A stretch of 64,000 nucleotides of DNA from Microbacterium sp. (GTDB lineage Bacteria > Actinomycetota > Actinomycetes > Actinomycetales > Microbacteriaceae). Positions within the stretch are counted from its first letter, which is position 1, and every line of letters begins with the position of its first letter. Position numbers and translations under genes: made by a program. The notes under the pieces are model-generated. The model made no database searches. It worked only from the letters and a program-made list of their open reading frames with translations, and was not told the origin of the DNA. Of this stretch, positions 42,542 to 51,181 are shown in pieces. The stretch covers positions 434,001-498,000 of the forward strand of contig JAFKIL010000002.1 in the NCBI GenBank assembly GCA_017306415.1, written 5' to 3'.

Positions 42542-43515
42542 GGGGACCGGAGCACCTGGAGGGGATCCTGTACCCCGCCATCGAGCCGTACGAGACGGGC
42601 ATGCTCCTCGTCGGCGACGGCAACCGCGTCTACTGGGAGCAGAGCGGCAACCCCGACGGCAAGCCCGTCGTGTTCCTCCACGGCGGCCCCGGCGGCGGCA
42701 CGGCGCCGTGGCACCGGCGGTTCTTCGACCCGGAGCGGTACCGGATCGTGCTCCTCGACCAGCGCGGGTGCGGACGCAGCACCCCGCACGCGAGCGACCC
42801 CGCCGCAGACCTGCGGCACAACACCACGTGGCACCTGGTCGCCGACCTCGAGCTGCTGCGCAAGAACCTCGGCATCGAGACGTGGCAGGTGTTCGGCGGA
42901 TCCTGGGGCAGCGCGCTCGCGCTCGCCTATGCCCAGACGCATCCCGACGCGGTGACCGAACTGGTGCTGCGGGGCATCTTCACCCTCCGCCGGCACGAGC
43001 TGGAGTGGTTCTACGAGGGCGGTGCATCCGCGATCTTCCCCGACCTGTGGGAGGACTTCCTGGGGCACATCCCGGTGCTCGAACGCAGCCGGATGATCGA
43101 GGCGTACCACCGGCGTCTGTTCGACCCCGACCCGGCCGTGCACGTGCCCGCCGCGCAGGCCTGGACGCGGTGGGAGGCGTCCACGCTGACCCTGTTCCCC
43201 GACCCCGGTCTCGTGGACTCCATGACGACCCCGGCCGAGGCGACGGCGTTCGCCCGCATCGAGAACCACTACTTCGTCAACGAGGGCTGGTTCCGCGAGG
43301 GGCAGCTGATCGAGGACGCCGGGGTGCTCCGCGGTATCCCGGGTGTCATCGTCCAGGGCCGCTTCGACGTGTGCACGCCGGCCATGACGGCGTGGGATCT
43401 CCACCGCGCCTGGCCCGAGGCCGAGCTCGTCATCGTGCCGGACGCCTCGCACTCCGCCTCCGAGCCGGGGATCGCGCGCGCCCTCCGCGAGGCCACCGAC
43501 CGCTTCGCGGGGTAG
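42538..43515 (+). CDS. pip: Proline iminopeptidase
   Basis: 325 residues of the S33 alpha/beta-hydrolase family, which removes N-terminal proline from peptides. Motifs: VVFLHGGPGGGTAPWHRRFFDPERYRIVLLDQRGCGRSTPH (oxyanion region), FGGSWGSALALAYAQTHP (nucleophile Ser), RGIFTLRRHELEWFYEGGAS, IVQGRFDVCTP (Asp region) and PDASHSASE (His). It is coupled to the metallopeptidase gene by ATGA. A 22-bp stretch covering its last codons and stop is repeated at 43974-43995. Confidence 0.94.
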   Translation: MRGPEHLEGILYPAIEPYETGMLLVGDGNRVYWEQSGNPDGKPVVFLHGGPGGGTAPWHRRFFDPERYRIVLLDQRGCGRSTPHASDPAADLRHNTTWHLVADLELLRKNLGIETWQVFGGSWGSALALAYAQTHPDAVTELVLRGIFTLRRHELEWFYEGGASAIFPDLWEDFLGHIPVLERSRMIEAYHRRLFDPDPAVHVPAAQAWTRWEASTLTLFPDPGLVDSMTTPAEATAFARIENHYFVNEGWFREGQLIEDAGVLRGIPGVIVQGRFDVCTPAMTAWDLHRAWPEAELVIVPDASHSASEPGIARALREATDRFAG

Positions 43516-43532
43516 GGGGCGGCCCGGCCGGC

Positions 43533-43827
43533 CGAGCAGCGCGTACCGCGGCTGCGCGGATCGGGTGTATTGCTGCGGGTGCGGGCGGCTGCGCCGGATG
43601 CCTCGCCCCGCCGCTTCCCGCGTCGCCCTTCGGGCGTCGCCCGCCAGGTCCGGCCGGTCGAGCAGCGCGTACCGCGGCTGCGCCGGATGCCTCGCCCCGC
43701 CGCTTCCCGCGTCGCCCTTCGGGCGTCGCCCGCCAGGCCCGGCCGGCGGCGGGCCGAGGCATCCGGCTCCGCCTCCGCCTCGTCCGTCCGGCCGGCGGCG
43801 GGCCGAGGCATCCGGCTCCGCCTCCGC
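43533..43827. repeat. Nested direct and inverted repeats
   Basis: A 72-bp unit lies at 43586-43657 and 43675-43746 (one mismatch, 89-bp period). A 25-bp piece (CGAGCAGCGCGTACCGCGGC and onward) is at 43533-43557 and 43659-43683. A 40-bp unit occurs at 43739-43778 and 43788-43827. The 40-bp unit contains CGAGGCATCCGGC, the inverse of GCCGGATGCCTCG in the 72-bp unit, so there are two forward and two inverted copies of one core of about 21 bp. Confidence 0.75.
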
Positions 43828-43858
43828 GTCGGATCGCCGCGGGTGCGGGTCGTCCTGT

Positions 43859-43956
43859 GTACCCAACTCAGGAACGGCGGCTGCGCGCGAGGGCGGGGTG
43901 CCCGGAATTCCGTGGACCAGGGGCGACTGCCGACCCGCGACTCCTGAGTTGGGTAC
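43859..43956. repeat. Long inverted repeat E5 (15-bp arms, 68-nt spacer)
   Basis: GTACCCAACTCAGGA (43859-43873) is perfectly inverted at 43942-43956. A CGGAATTCCG palindrome (about 43912-43921) is near the middle of the spacer. No reading frame of note crosses it. Confidence 0.75.
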
Positions 43957-44042
43957 GCCTGTCACCGCGCACCCCGACCGCTTCGCGGGGTAGGGCGCGG
44001 GGGCAGCGCGCTGTGCGCGGCTGGGCGCGGCTGCGCCTCGTC

Positions 44043-44100
44043 CGTCCGCCCGCCAGGCCGCCCGCGGCTACCGTCCGCCCGCCAGGCCGCCCGCGGCTAC
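44043..44100. repeat. 29-bp tandem duplication at the 3' end of the GMC oxidoreductase gene
   Basis: Two identical adjacent 29-bp copies (44043-44071 and 44072-44100), each starting CGTCCGCCCGCCAGGCC. The second copy contains the stop codon of the oxidoreductase gene. Confidence 0.75.
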
Positions 44101-45716
44101 CGCCCGCGGATCAGGTCGGCGGCGACCTCGCCGATCACGATGGCGGGGGCGTTCGTGTGACCGCGGATGATCCGGGGCATGACGGATGCGTCGGCCACGC
44201 GCAGTCCGTCGACACCGCGCACGCGCAGCTCCGGGTCGACGACGTATGCCGCATCCTCGCCCATCCGCGCGGTGCCGACCGGGTGGTAGAGCGTGTGCGA
44301 GTAGCGGCGGAGCGAGAGCGCGGCGCGCTCCGCCGGCGTCATCCGCTCGCCCCCGACGGGCTGCACCCAGCCGCCGGTCGTGACGGCGCGGAGCGCGGCC
44401 GTGTCGATCAGCCGCTCGCACACCGCCAGTCCGTCGAGCATGGTCTGCTCGTCGATGCCGTCCGGGTCGGAGAGGTAGCGCGGATCGATCACGGGCTTGT
44501 CGACGGGGTCGGCCGATGCGAGCCGGATCGTGCCGCGACTGCGCGGCTGGAGCAGGATCGCGCCCACCGTGATCCCCTCGGCGGGCAGCGGCACGAGCCC
44601 CTCCCCGACGTACGGCGCCGAGGCGAAGATGATCTCGATGTCGGGCAGCGCCTCGGGTGCGCCGGTGCGGTCCGCGACCTCGGTGCGGACGAAGCCGTAC
44701 GCCTCGGCGACGTTGGACGTGAGCATCCCGGTGCGCCGTGTCAGGTAGCGCACCAGCTCGGCCGGACGCTCGGCACCGTAGAGCGTGCCGCCGGTCGCCT
44801 CGGGTGCGAGCCCGGCCACGAGGTGGTCCTGCAGGTTCGCGCCGACATCGGGAGCGTCGACGACGACGCGGATGCCGTGCTCGCTGAGGTGGGCGGCCGG
44901 ACCGATGCCGGACAGCATGAGCAGCTGCGGCGTGTTCACCGCACCGCCGCACAGCACGACCTCGCGGCGGGCGCCCGCGTGCCTCGTGACCCCGTCGACC
45001 TCGACGTAGACGCCCGTGGCCCGCGGCGATCCCTCGCCGGTGTCGAACGTCACGCGGCGGACGAGCGCCCCCGTGACGATCCGGAGGTTCCGGCGGGACC
45101 GGGCGGGTCGCAGATAGGCGTCCGCGGTCGACGCCCGCGCGCCGCGGCGATGCGTCACCATCGTCTGGCTGAATCCCTGACCGGACGGGAGGTTGGCGGG
45201 CGTGACCGGATACCCCGCCTCGGCCGCGGCATCCAGGAAGGCGGCGGTGTGCGGCCGCGGGTCGCGCTGATGCTCGACCGGCTGGGCCCCGTCGGCGCCC
45301 TGCGTCGGATCGGCCGGATCCTGGGTGTGCTCGACGCGGCGGAAGTACGGGACGAGGGCGTCCCACGACCACCTCGACCCCGCCGCATCCGCCCACGCGT
45401 CGTAGTCCGCCGCGAACCCGCGGACCCACATCATCGCGTTGAGCGAGGACGATCCGCCGAGCGTCTTCCCGCGGGGCCAGAAGACGGTGCGGTCCTCCAA
45501 CGCGGGCTGGGGGACGGTGTCGTAGTTCCAGTCGTAGGCACCGCGGAAGAGCTTCGAGAACGCCGCGGGCACGTGCAGTTCGAGCGCCCTGTCGGGGCCG
45601 CCGGCCTCGAGGAGCAGCACGGACACCGCGGGATCCTCGCTCAGGCGCGCGGCGAGCGCCGCGCCGGCCGAACCGGCGCCGACGACGATGTAGTCGGCGT
45701 CCAGGTCCCGGCTCAC
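44097..45716 (-). CDS. GMC-family FAD-dependent alcohol/choline-type oxidoreductase
   Basis: 539 residues. N-terminal dinucleotide site DYIVVGAGSAGAALAARL with VLLLEAGGPD, then the GMC signatures WPRGKTLGGSSSLNAMMWVRG and GGAVNTPQLLMLSGIGPA, the FAD-contact NLQDHLV, and the C-terminal YSHTLYHPVGTARMG (catalytic His) with SVMPRIIRGHTNAPAIVIGE. It oxidises a primary alcohol to the aldehyde. The upstream, GTGA-coupled aldehyde dehydrogenase gene would oxidise the product further. The alcohol is unknown; choline or polyethylene-glycol-like substrates are typical. Cytoplasmic, no signal peptide. Confidence 0.92.
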   Translation of the reverse strand: MSRDLDADYIVVGAGSAGAALAARLSEDPAVSVLLLEAGGPDRALELHVPAAFSKLFRGAYDWNYDTVPQPALEDRTVFWPRGKTLGGSSSLNAMMWVRGFAADYDAWADAAGSRWSWDALVPYFRRVEHTQDPADPTQGADGAQPVEHQRDPRPHTAAFLDAAAEAGYPVTPANLPSGQGFSQTMVTHRRGARASTADAYLRPARSRRNLRIVTGALVRRVTFDTGEGSPRATGVYVEVDGVTRHAGARREVVLCGGAVNTPQLLMLSGIGPAAHLSEHGIRVVVDAPDVGANLQDHLVAGLAPEATGGTLYGAERPAELVRYLTRRTGMLTSNVAEAYGFVRTEVADRTGAPEALPDIEIIFASAPYVGEGLVPLPAEGITVGAILLQPRSRGTIRLASADPVDKPVIDPRYLSDPDGIDEQTMLDGLAVCERLIDTAALRAVTTGGWVQPVGGERMTPAERAALSLRRYSHTLYHPVGTARMGEDAAYVVDPELRVRGVDGLRVADASVMPRIIRGHTNAPAIVIGEVAADLIRGR

Positions 45717-47455
45717 GACCGCATGGCCTTCGCGAGGGTCACGACCAGGCCGCCGACGCTGTGCGACATGTGCCAGCGCGTGAGACCCTCCGCGACCGGG
45801 GTGCTGGTGCGCGAATCGACGAACCATGGCGGCTTCGGCAGGACCGAGAACCGCGAGCGCCCGCCGATCGATCGGGGGAACGGGCGGAACGGTCCGCGCA
45901 TGATCGACCGCTCGACGTGGTCGAGCAGCAGCGTGTTGTGCACGACGCCGATGCCGCTCGAGACGTCGTCGAGCGTCCCGCCGGGGAACGCCCCCCACGT
46001 CAAGATGGGCGTCGCGAACACGATGCCGGTCCACGTGTTGATCGCGATCCCGCCGTAGCGGAGGTCCGCGATCGCCCGCTCGAACCCCGCGCCGAGTGCG
46101 GCCTCCGTGTCGGGGTCGATCAGCACGTTCGCGCCGAGCGTGCCGACGAGGCGCGTGTTGGCGTGCGCGACCGCCGCGTCGAGGAACTCCTGCCCGTTCC
46201 CCTCCAGCTCGACGACGCCGAGCACGGGCGCGAAGTACTCCGTCGTCTCGACGGCGGTCGCGTCCTCCCCCGGGCCGACGTCGACGATCGCGCGCGTGTG
46301 GTCCGCGGTCCAGTCGGCATCGGGATAGGCGGATGCCGCAGCCGCCAGCTTCTCGTCGCTGCGGGGGTACCACACCGGCCGCTCCGGGGCGGCGGCCATG
46401 GCGGCGCGCAATGCGGTCATGAAGGCGTCGCGCTGCGGCCAGTCGCGGCTGAGGATGACGACCTGCCCCGAGATGCAGTTGTGGCCGCTGTTGTGCAGCC
46501 GCATCGTCGCGACGTGCGACGCCTGGTAGGCGATGTCGGCGTCCGTCCACACTCCGGGCACGATGATGATGGGGGAGACGCCCCCCAGCTCGGCCGTGAT
46601 CGGGGACGTGAGCAGCGGGCGGTTCTCGCGCTTGCGCTCCGCGGCCTCGTCGCCGGTCCCCCATACGATCGCATCGAACGTGGTGGCCGACCCCGTGATG
46701 TGCACGTGCGTGATGTCCGGATGCTGCGTCAGTGCGGCGCCGACGTCGCCGCCGCCGCGCACGATCCGCAGGAACCCCGGCTCGATGAGCGGCGCGAGTG
46801 CCCGCTCGAAGACCGGGACGAGGGCGTCCTGGGTGGGATTGACCTTCAGGATGGATACGCGGTTCTCGGCGAGCAGCTCGTACATCACGTCGAGGACCGG
46901 GATCGAGGTGATGTTCCCGGCGCCCAGCACGAGGCCGACGGTGGCCTCGTGGGTCGGATGCCGCTGCCCCAGACCCGCGTCCGCACGCGCCGCGGGCAGC
47001 GTGGTCCCCGGCCGGAACCAGACCTCGCCGGTGAAGCCCGACAGCAGCAGCCGGTCGAGCGGCGCCGCCGGGAAGACGCGGGCGCGGAGGCGGCCGCCGG
47101 GCGCGGCATCCGTCCGCACTCCGTCGAGGGGGCTCGCGCCCTTCGCGAGCGCCCGGAGGGATGCGACATACCCGTCGATCGCGCCGAGGACGGCGTACGG
47201 GCCGGACAGCCATTCCTCCCCGCGCAGCGGATGCGCGGCATCCAGCCCCTTGGAGGTCGACGCGACGGCCACCCATTCGTCCGCCGTCTCCACGACGGTG
47301 TCGCGGACGCGTTCGAAGAGCCGGGCCCGCTGCTCGAGGGTGAGGTGCGTCCACGAGCGGGCTCCGGAACGGAGGGCGCCCACGGCGGCGTCGACGGCGC
47401 CGCGCTGCTCCTCGGTCGCCGGGGCGGCGGGACGGGGCTGAGATGTCGGAGTCAC
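45713..47455 (-). CDS. Aldehyde dehydrogenase family protein
   Basis: 580 residues, longer than the usual 480-500. The catalytic Cys is in NSGHNCISGQVVI and the general-base Glu in ITAELGGVSPIIIVPG. HITGSATTFDAIVWG and VLGAGNITSIPVLDVMYELL are the NAD-binding region, and TEYFAPVLGVVELEG the usual PE-F-PV region. The extra length comes from an N-terminal helical segment and insertions (RTDAAPGGRLRARVFPAAPLDRLLLSGFTGEVWFRPG), so it belongs to a divergent branch. The GTG start has AAGGAG at the correct distance. Operon of two with the GMC oxidoreductase gene. Confidence 0.88.
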   Translation of the reverse strand: MTPTSQPRPAAPATEEQRGAVDAAVGALRSGARSWTHLTLEQRARLFERVRDTVVETADEWVAVASTSKGLDAAHPLRGEEWLSGPYAVLGAIDGYVASLRALAKGASPLDGVRTDAAPGGRLRARVFPAAPLDRLLLSGFTGEVWFRPGTTLPAARADAGLGQRHPTHEATVGLVLGAGNITSIPVLDVMYELLAENRVSILKVNPTQDALVPVFERALAPLIEPGFLRIVRGGGDVGAALTQHPDITHVHITGSATTFDAIVWGTGDEAAERKRENRPLLTSPITAELGGVSPIIIVPGVWTDADIAYQASHVATMRLHNSGHNCISGQVVILSRDWPQRDAFMTALRAAMAAAPERPVWYPRSDEKLAAAASAYPDADWTADHTRAIVDVGPGEDATAVETTEYFAPVLGVVELEGNGQEFLDAAVAHANTRLVGTLGANVLIDPDTEAALGAGFERAIADLRYGGIAINTWTGIVFATPILTWGAFPGGTLDDVSSGIGVVHNTLLLDHVERSIMRGPFRPFPRSIGGRSRFSVLPKPPWFVDSRTSTPVAEGLTRWHMSHSVGGLVVTLAKAMRS

Positions 47456-47559
47456 GGACGCTCTCCTTCGGGCGCGGGGAGTGCCAGTTTACGCCGAGGG
47501 ATGAGACGCGGTGTCAACGGGAATGCGACCGGATCCCGCCCGCTGCGTGGCACCCCGCC

Positions 47560-48951
47560 TCAGCCGATGTCGTGACGGCGCAGGCGGTAACGCGCGAGCG
47601 TCGCCAGGCTCACCGCGATGAGCGCGGCGGGCACGATGCTGAACGCGACCACGATCCCGGTCACGGCCGCCGCGGGCTGCGTCACGGTCGTCCCCGCCGT
47701 CGACGAGACGTAACCCGTCACCGCGAGGATGAGCGAGAGGATGCCGGCGCCCAGCGCGAAGCCCACCGTCTCGCCCGCGGTCCACATGCCGCTGAACGCG
47801 CCGGCCCGCCCGGAACCGTTCGCCCTCTCGTCGTGCGAGATCACGTCCGGCAGCATGGCCATCGGCAGGGACTGCATGCCGGCATAGGCGACGCCTGCGA
47901 TCGCCACCGGGAGGTAGACCCAGTCGCCCGGAGCCCACTGGAGACCGAGGATCGAGAGCGCCGCGAGGGCGAACAGCGCGCTCGCGACGGCGAAGCTCCG
48001 CTCCTTCCCCACCCGCCGCGCCAGCGCGCCCCACGCGGGCGCCGCGAGGATCGCCGGTGCGATGAGGGCGACGAAGAGCAGCGTCACCGCGGCCTGGGAG
48101 TGCAGCACCCACGTGGCGACGTACTGCGCCCCGGCCAGCATGAGTCCGGTCGCGAGCGCCTGCAGCAGGTAGGTGGTCAGCAGGGCGCGGAAGGGTGCGC
48201 TCCGCCGCACCGCGGCGAAGGCGGCGGCGTAGTGCGCGCGGATCGTGCCCGAGCGGGCGGGGCCGGCCGCTCCCTCACCCGCGCCCGCGCCGCCAGGGCG
48301 TCGGCGGGCGACGGTCGTCGCGACGATCATCCCGGCTCCGATGACGACGCCCGACGCGATGCCCATCACGAGGTACCCCATCGCGGGGTCGCTCAGTGCG
48401 TCCCGCAGTGCGGGTCCGCCGGCGCCGAAGAGCAGGATGGCGAACGTGAGGACGACCACCCGCCACGTCAGCAGCCGCGTGCGCTCGTCGTAGCCGGCGG
48501 TGAGCTCGGCCGGGAGGGCGATGTAGGGGACCTGGAAGAGACTGAACGCGGTCGCGGTGAGGAGGAACGCGATGAGCACCCAGATCGCCGCCGCGACCGG
48601 CCCCACCGCGGGCGGGACGGCGAACGTCAGCGCGAAGAACACGGGGAGGAGGCTCCCGCCCACGAGCATCCATCGCCGCCGGCTGCCGTGCCGTGCGAGG
48701 TCGTGATCGCTCAGCGCCCCGATGACCGGGTCGATCACGACATCCCACACCTTCGCGAGGGTGATGACCAGGCCCGCGACGATGGCCGCCACTCCGAGGG
48801 AGTCGGTCAGGTAGTAGGTCAGCACCAGGCCGGGGAGCGTGGAGAACCCGCCGGTGCCGAGCGACCCGATCGCATACCGCGCGAGCACGCCCGGTCGCAC
48901 CCGGCCGGCGGATGCCGCGGCGGTGGCGGTATCGGGAGCGTCGGTGCTCAT
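47560..48951 (-). CDS. MFS transporter, GPH (sugar/cation symporter) type
   Basis: 463 residues with 12 membrane helices. GPH signatures are visible: KVWDVVIDPVIGALSDHDLARHGSRRRWMLVG and FSLFQVPYIALPAELTAGYDERTRLLTWR. The family usually moves glycosides with H+ or Na+. Here it is the last gene of the kynurenine operon and its ATG overlaps the kynU stop (ATGA), so the cargo may instead be an aromatic such as tryptophan, kynurenine or anthranilate. That is inferred from context only. Confidence 0.85.
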   Translation of the reverse strand: MSTDAPDTATAAASAGRVRPGVLARYAIGSLGTGGFSTLPGLVLTYYLTDSLGVAAIVAGLVITLAKVWDVVIDPVIGALSDHDLARHGSRRRWMLVGGSLLPVFFALTFAVPPAVGPVAAAIWVLIAFLLTATAFSLFQVPYIALPAELTAGYDERTRLLTWRVVVLTFAILLFGAGGPALRDALSDPAMGYLVMGIASGVVIGAGMIVATTVARRRPGGAGAGEGAAGPARSGTIRAHYAAAFAAVRRSAPFRALLTTYLLQALATGLMLAGAQYVATWVLHSQAAVTLLFVALIAPAILAAPAWGALARRVGKERSFAVASALFALAALSILGLQWAPGDWVYLPVAIAGVAYAGMQSLPMAMLPDVISHDERANGSGRAGAFSGMWTAGETVGFALGAGILSLILAVTGYVSSTAGTTVTQPAAAVTGIVVAFSIVPAALIAVSLATLARYRLRRHDIG

Positions 48952-50216
48952 CGCGCCAGTGTAGGGGCGCCGCCCGCCTCCGTCCGCACCGCGGCCGCGA
49001 CGCGCGCCATCCCGTCCGCCACCTCGGCGAAGCTCGTCGAGAGCGGCGACAGCCCGATGCGCAGGCCGCCCGGGTCCCGGTAGTCGGGGATGACGTCCTG
49101 CCGCCAGAGCGCCGCGGTCACCGCGCGCATCGCGGGATGGGAGAGCGTCACGTGCCCGCCGCGGCGCGCCGCGTCGCGCGGCGAGGCGACGGTGACGCCG
49201 AGCGGCCCGAGCCACGCGTCGGCCAACTCGACCGCGAACGCCGTCAGCGCGATCGACTTGGTCCGGATCGCGTCGATGCCGGCCCGCTCGATGAGGGCGA
49301 GGCTGTCCTCGAGGGCGAGCATCCCGACGATCGGCGGCGTCCCTGAGAGGAAGCGCCGCATCCCCCGTGCGGGCACGTAGGCGGGGCCCATCGCGAACAC
49401 GTCGGCGGCGCCCATCCACCCCTGGATCGGCTGCGCCAGGCGATCCTGGTGCCGCTCGGCGACGTAGGCGAATGCCGGCGAGCCCGGACCCCCGTTGAGG
49501 TACTTGTACGTGCACCCCACCGCGAGGTCGAAACCCCACGCGTCGGCGTGGACCGGAACCGATCCGGCGGAGTGGCAGAGGTCCCATACGACGAGCGCCC
49601 CGGCGTCGTGGGCGAGGGCGGTGAGCGCGGCCGCGTCCGCCAGGTGGCCGGATCGGTAGGCGACGTGGCTGAGCAGGACGACGGCCGTCTCGGGTCCGAC
49701 GGCGTCGGCCAGCGCCGCGCTCGTGACGCCCCCGGAGAGGTCGACGTCGATCCAGCGCACGCGGCCGCCGCGCTCGGCGGCGATGCCCTCCACGAGGTAC
49801 CGGTCGGTCGGGAAGTTGTCCCGGTCGACGACGATCTCGACGCGGGCCGGATCTGTGGCGCGGGCGTCGTCGCAGGCCGCGCGCACGAGCTTGTACAGCA
49901 GCACCGTCGTGGAGTCGCCGATGACGGTCTGCCCGGGCGCGGCCCCGATCACCGCCCGCCCGATGCGGTCGCCGATCGCGAACGGGAGCTCCATCCACGA
50001 CTCGTCCCAGCCGCGGATGAGGCGGCCGCCCCACTCCTCGCGCACGAACCGCTCGAGACGTGCTGCGGTGGACCGCAGCGGGCGGCCGAGCGAGTTGCCG
50101 TCGAAGTACACGAGCGGCGTCTCGGTGCCGGTGAACGCGCCGCGCAGCCCGGCGAGCGGGTCGCGGCGGTCGAGGTCCACGGCGACCCCGGCGATCTCCC
50201 CGACGTCAGGACTCAT
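48948..50216 (-). CDS. kynU: Kynureninase
   Basis: 422 residues, a PLP enzyme that splits kynurenine to anthranilate and alanine. Signatures: VYFDGNSLGRPLRST, VVDRDNFPTDRYLVEG, VVWDLCHSAGSVPVHADAWGFDLAVGCTYKYLNGGPGSPAF (PLP Asp and Lys) and GWMGAADVFAMGP. Overlaps the amidohydrolase gene by 11 nt at its 5' end and the MFS gene by 4 nt at its 3' end. Third of four genes in a Trp-to-anthranilate operon. Confidence 0.95.
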   Translation of the reverse strand: MSPDVGEIAGVAVDLDRRDPLAGLRGAFTGTETPLVYFDGNSLGRPLRSTAARLERFVREEWGGRLIRGWDESWMELPFAIGDRIGRAVIGAAPGQTVIGDSTTVLLYKLVRAACDDARATDPARVEIVVDRDNFPTDRYLVEGIAAERGGRVRWIDVDLSGGVTSAALADAVGPETAVVLLSHVAYRSGHLADAAALTALAHDAGALVVWDLCHSAGSVPVHADAWGFDLAVGCTYKYLNGGPGSPAFAYVAERHQDRLAQPIQGWMGAADVFAMGPAYVPARGMRRFLSGTPPIVGMLALEDSLALIERAGIDAIRTKSIALTAFAVELADAWLGPLGVTVASPRDAARRGGHVTLSHPAMRAVTAALWRQDVIPDYRDPGGLRIGLSPLSTSFAEVADGMARVAAAVRTEAGGAPTLAR

Positions 50217-51180
50217 CGCGGATCAGCTCCTCCTCCGGAACGACGCGCGCGCCCGCGAGCCACTCGGGCACCGCGTCGGCGTCCGGCGGCGGCGGGCCGG
50301 CCACGAACGTCGCGACGCCCGCTCCGATCCGCGCGAGGGGCCAGGGGTCGGTCAGCGTCGCCAGGAGGTCGGGCCCCCGCACGCCCGCGCGATGCAGCGC
50401 GACGAGCTCCTGGACCACGATCCCGGCAGGCCGGTCGCCGTTGCCGAGGTCGGTGCCGTAGAGCACGCGCCCGCCCGCGTCGACGAAGGCCGAGAGATTC
50501 GCCCCGGCGATGCCCGCGTCGATGCCGGGGATGCTGAGCGTCGAGATCCATCGCTGCCCGGCCAGAGCGGCCCGCGCGACGAGCCCGGGGTCGAGGACCT
50601 CGGTGAACGGGGTGTGCGCCAGCGCGTCCACGCCGGCCTCGACCGCCCGCCGAGTCGTCCCCGCCCCTTCGACGTGGGCCACCACCGGCAGCCCACGGGC
50701 ATGCGCCGCCGACACGACCGCATCGAGTGCGGGGTCGTCGATCACGGGGCCGCCGTCGGCGTTGAGGGAGACCTTGATGACGGATGCCCCGGCATCCGCC
50801 TGCTCGTCGACGCACGTGCGCGCACCGCCCGCGATGCCGGGTGCCGGGTCCGCGGAGGTCACGGCGCGGACGATGGCGTCCGGCGCCCACGGGCGTCCGA
50901 AGGGGTAGCCGCCGGGTGCCGTCAGGAAGGCTCCGGCGTATGCCACGTGCGGCATCCTGGCGGCGGCCCGGCGGGCGAGGAGTGCGGGGTCGCCGCCGAG
51001 ATCCACGGCGCCCGCGATGCCGCCCCGGACCAGCGCGGCGGCATCGATGAGGTGGAGGTGGACGTGGTGGTCGGTGAGGGGCGGCAGCGCCACGCCGCGC
51101 TCGGCGGCGGGCCGCCGGCGACTCGGCAGGGCGCCGGGCCCGAGCAGCGCCTGCAGCGCCTCCACGTCCCGTCCCGGCAT
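50206..51180 (-). CDS. Amidohydrolase-family metal-dependent hydrolase, candidate formylkynurenine hydrolase
   Basis: 324 residues. The metal-ligand pattern of the amidohydrolase superfamily is intact: His39-Val-His41 in LTDHHVHLHL, a Lys in ASVIKVSLNADGG, His in LPVVAHVEGAG, His in DALAHTPFTEV, and Asp in VLYGTDLGNGD. It resembles imidazolonepropionase-like members. It lies between kynA and kynU, exactly where a formylkynurenine formamidase (normally KynB) is needed, and no KynB-like gene is visible. Hydrolysis of N-formylkynurenine is therefore a reasoned inference. ATG 51180 is one base after the kynA stop. Confidence 0.82.
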   Translation of the reverse strand: MPGRDVEALQALLGPGALPSRRRPAAERGVALPPLTDHHVHLHLIDAAALVRGGIAGAVDLGGDPALLARRAAARMPHVAYAGAFLTAPGGYPFGRPWAPDAIVRAVTSADPAPGIAGGARTCVDEQADAGASVIKVSLNADGGPVIDDPALDAVVSAAHARGLPVVAHVEGAGTTRRAVEAGVDALAHTPFTEVLDPGLVARAALAGQRWISTLSIPGIDAGIAGANLSAFVDAGGRVLYGTDLGNGDRPAGIVVQELVALHRAGVRGPDLLATLTDPWPLARIGAGVATFVAGPPPPDADAVPEWLAGARVVPEEELIRDES

Positions 51181-51181
51181 G

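Larger units (their letters stand above)
43496..43995. repeat. Repeat-filled gap bounded by 22-bp direct repeats of the pip 3' end
   Basis: CCGACCGCTTCGCGGGGTAG and two further G occur at 43496-43517 (end of pip) and again at 43974-43995. The enclosed segment of about 460 bp has no gene but contains the nested array at 43533-43827 and inverted repeat E5. It looks like an insertion or duplication at the pip 3' end. Confidence 0.6.

Noticed and set aside
43533-43827. Possible CRISPR array
   Set aside because: Repeat units have unequal lengths (72, 40, 25 bp), mixed orientation and no regular spacers; no cas genes are nearby.
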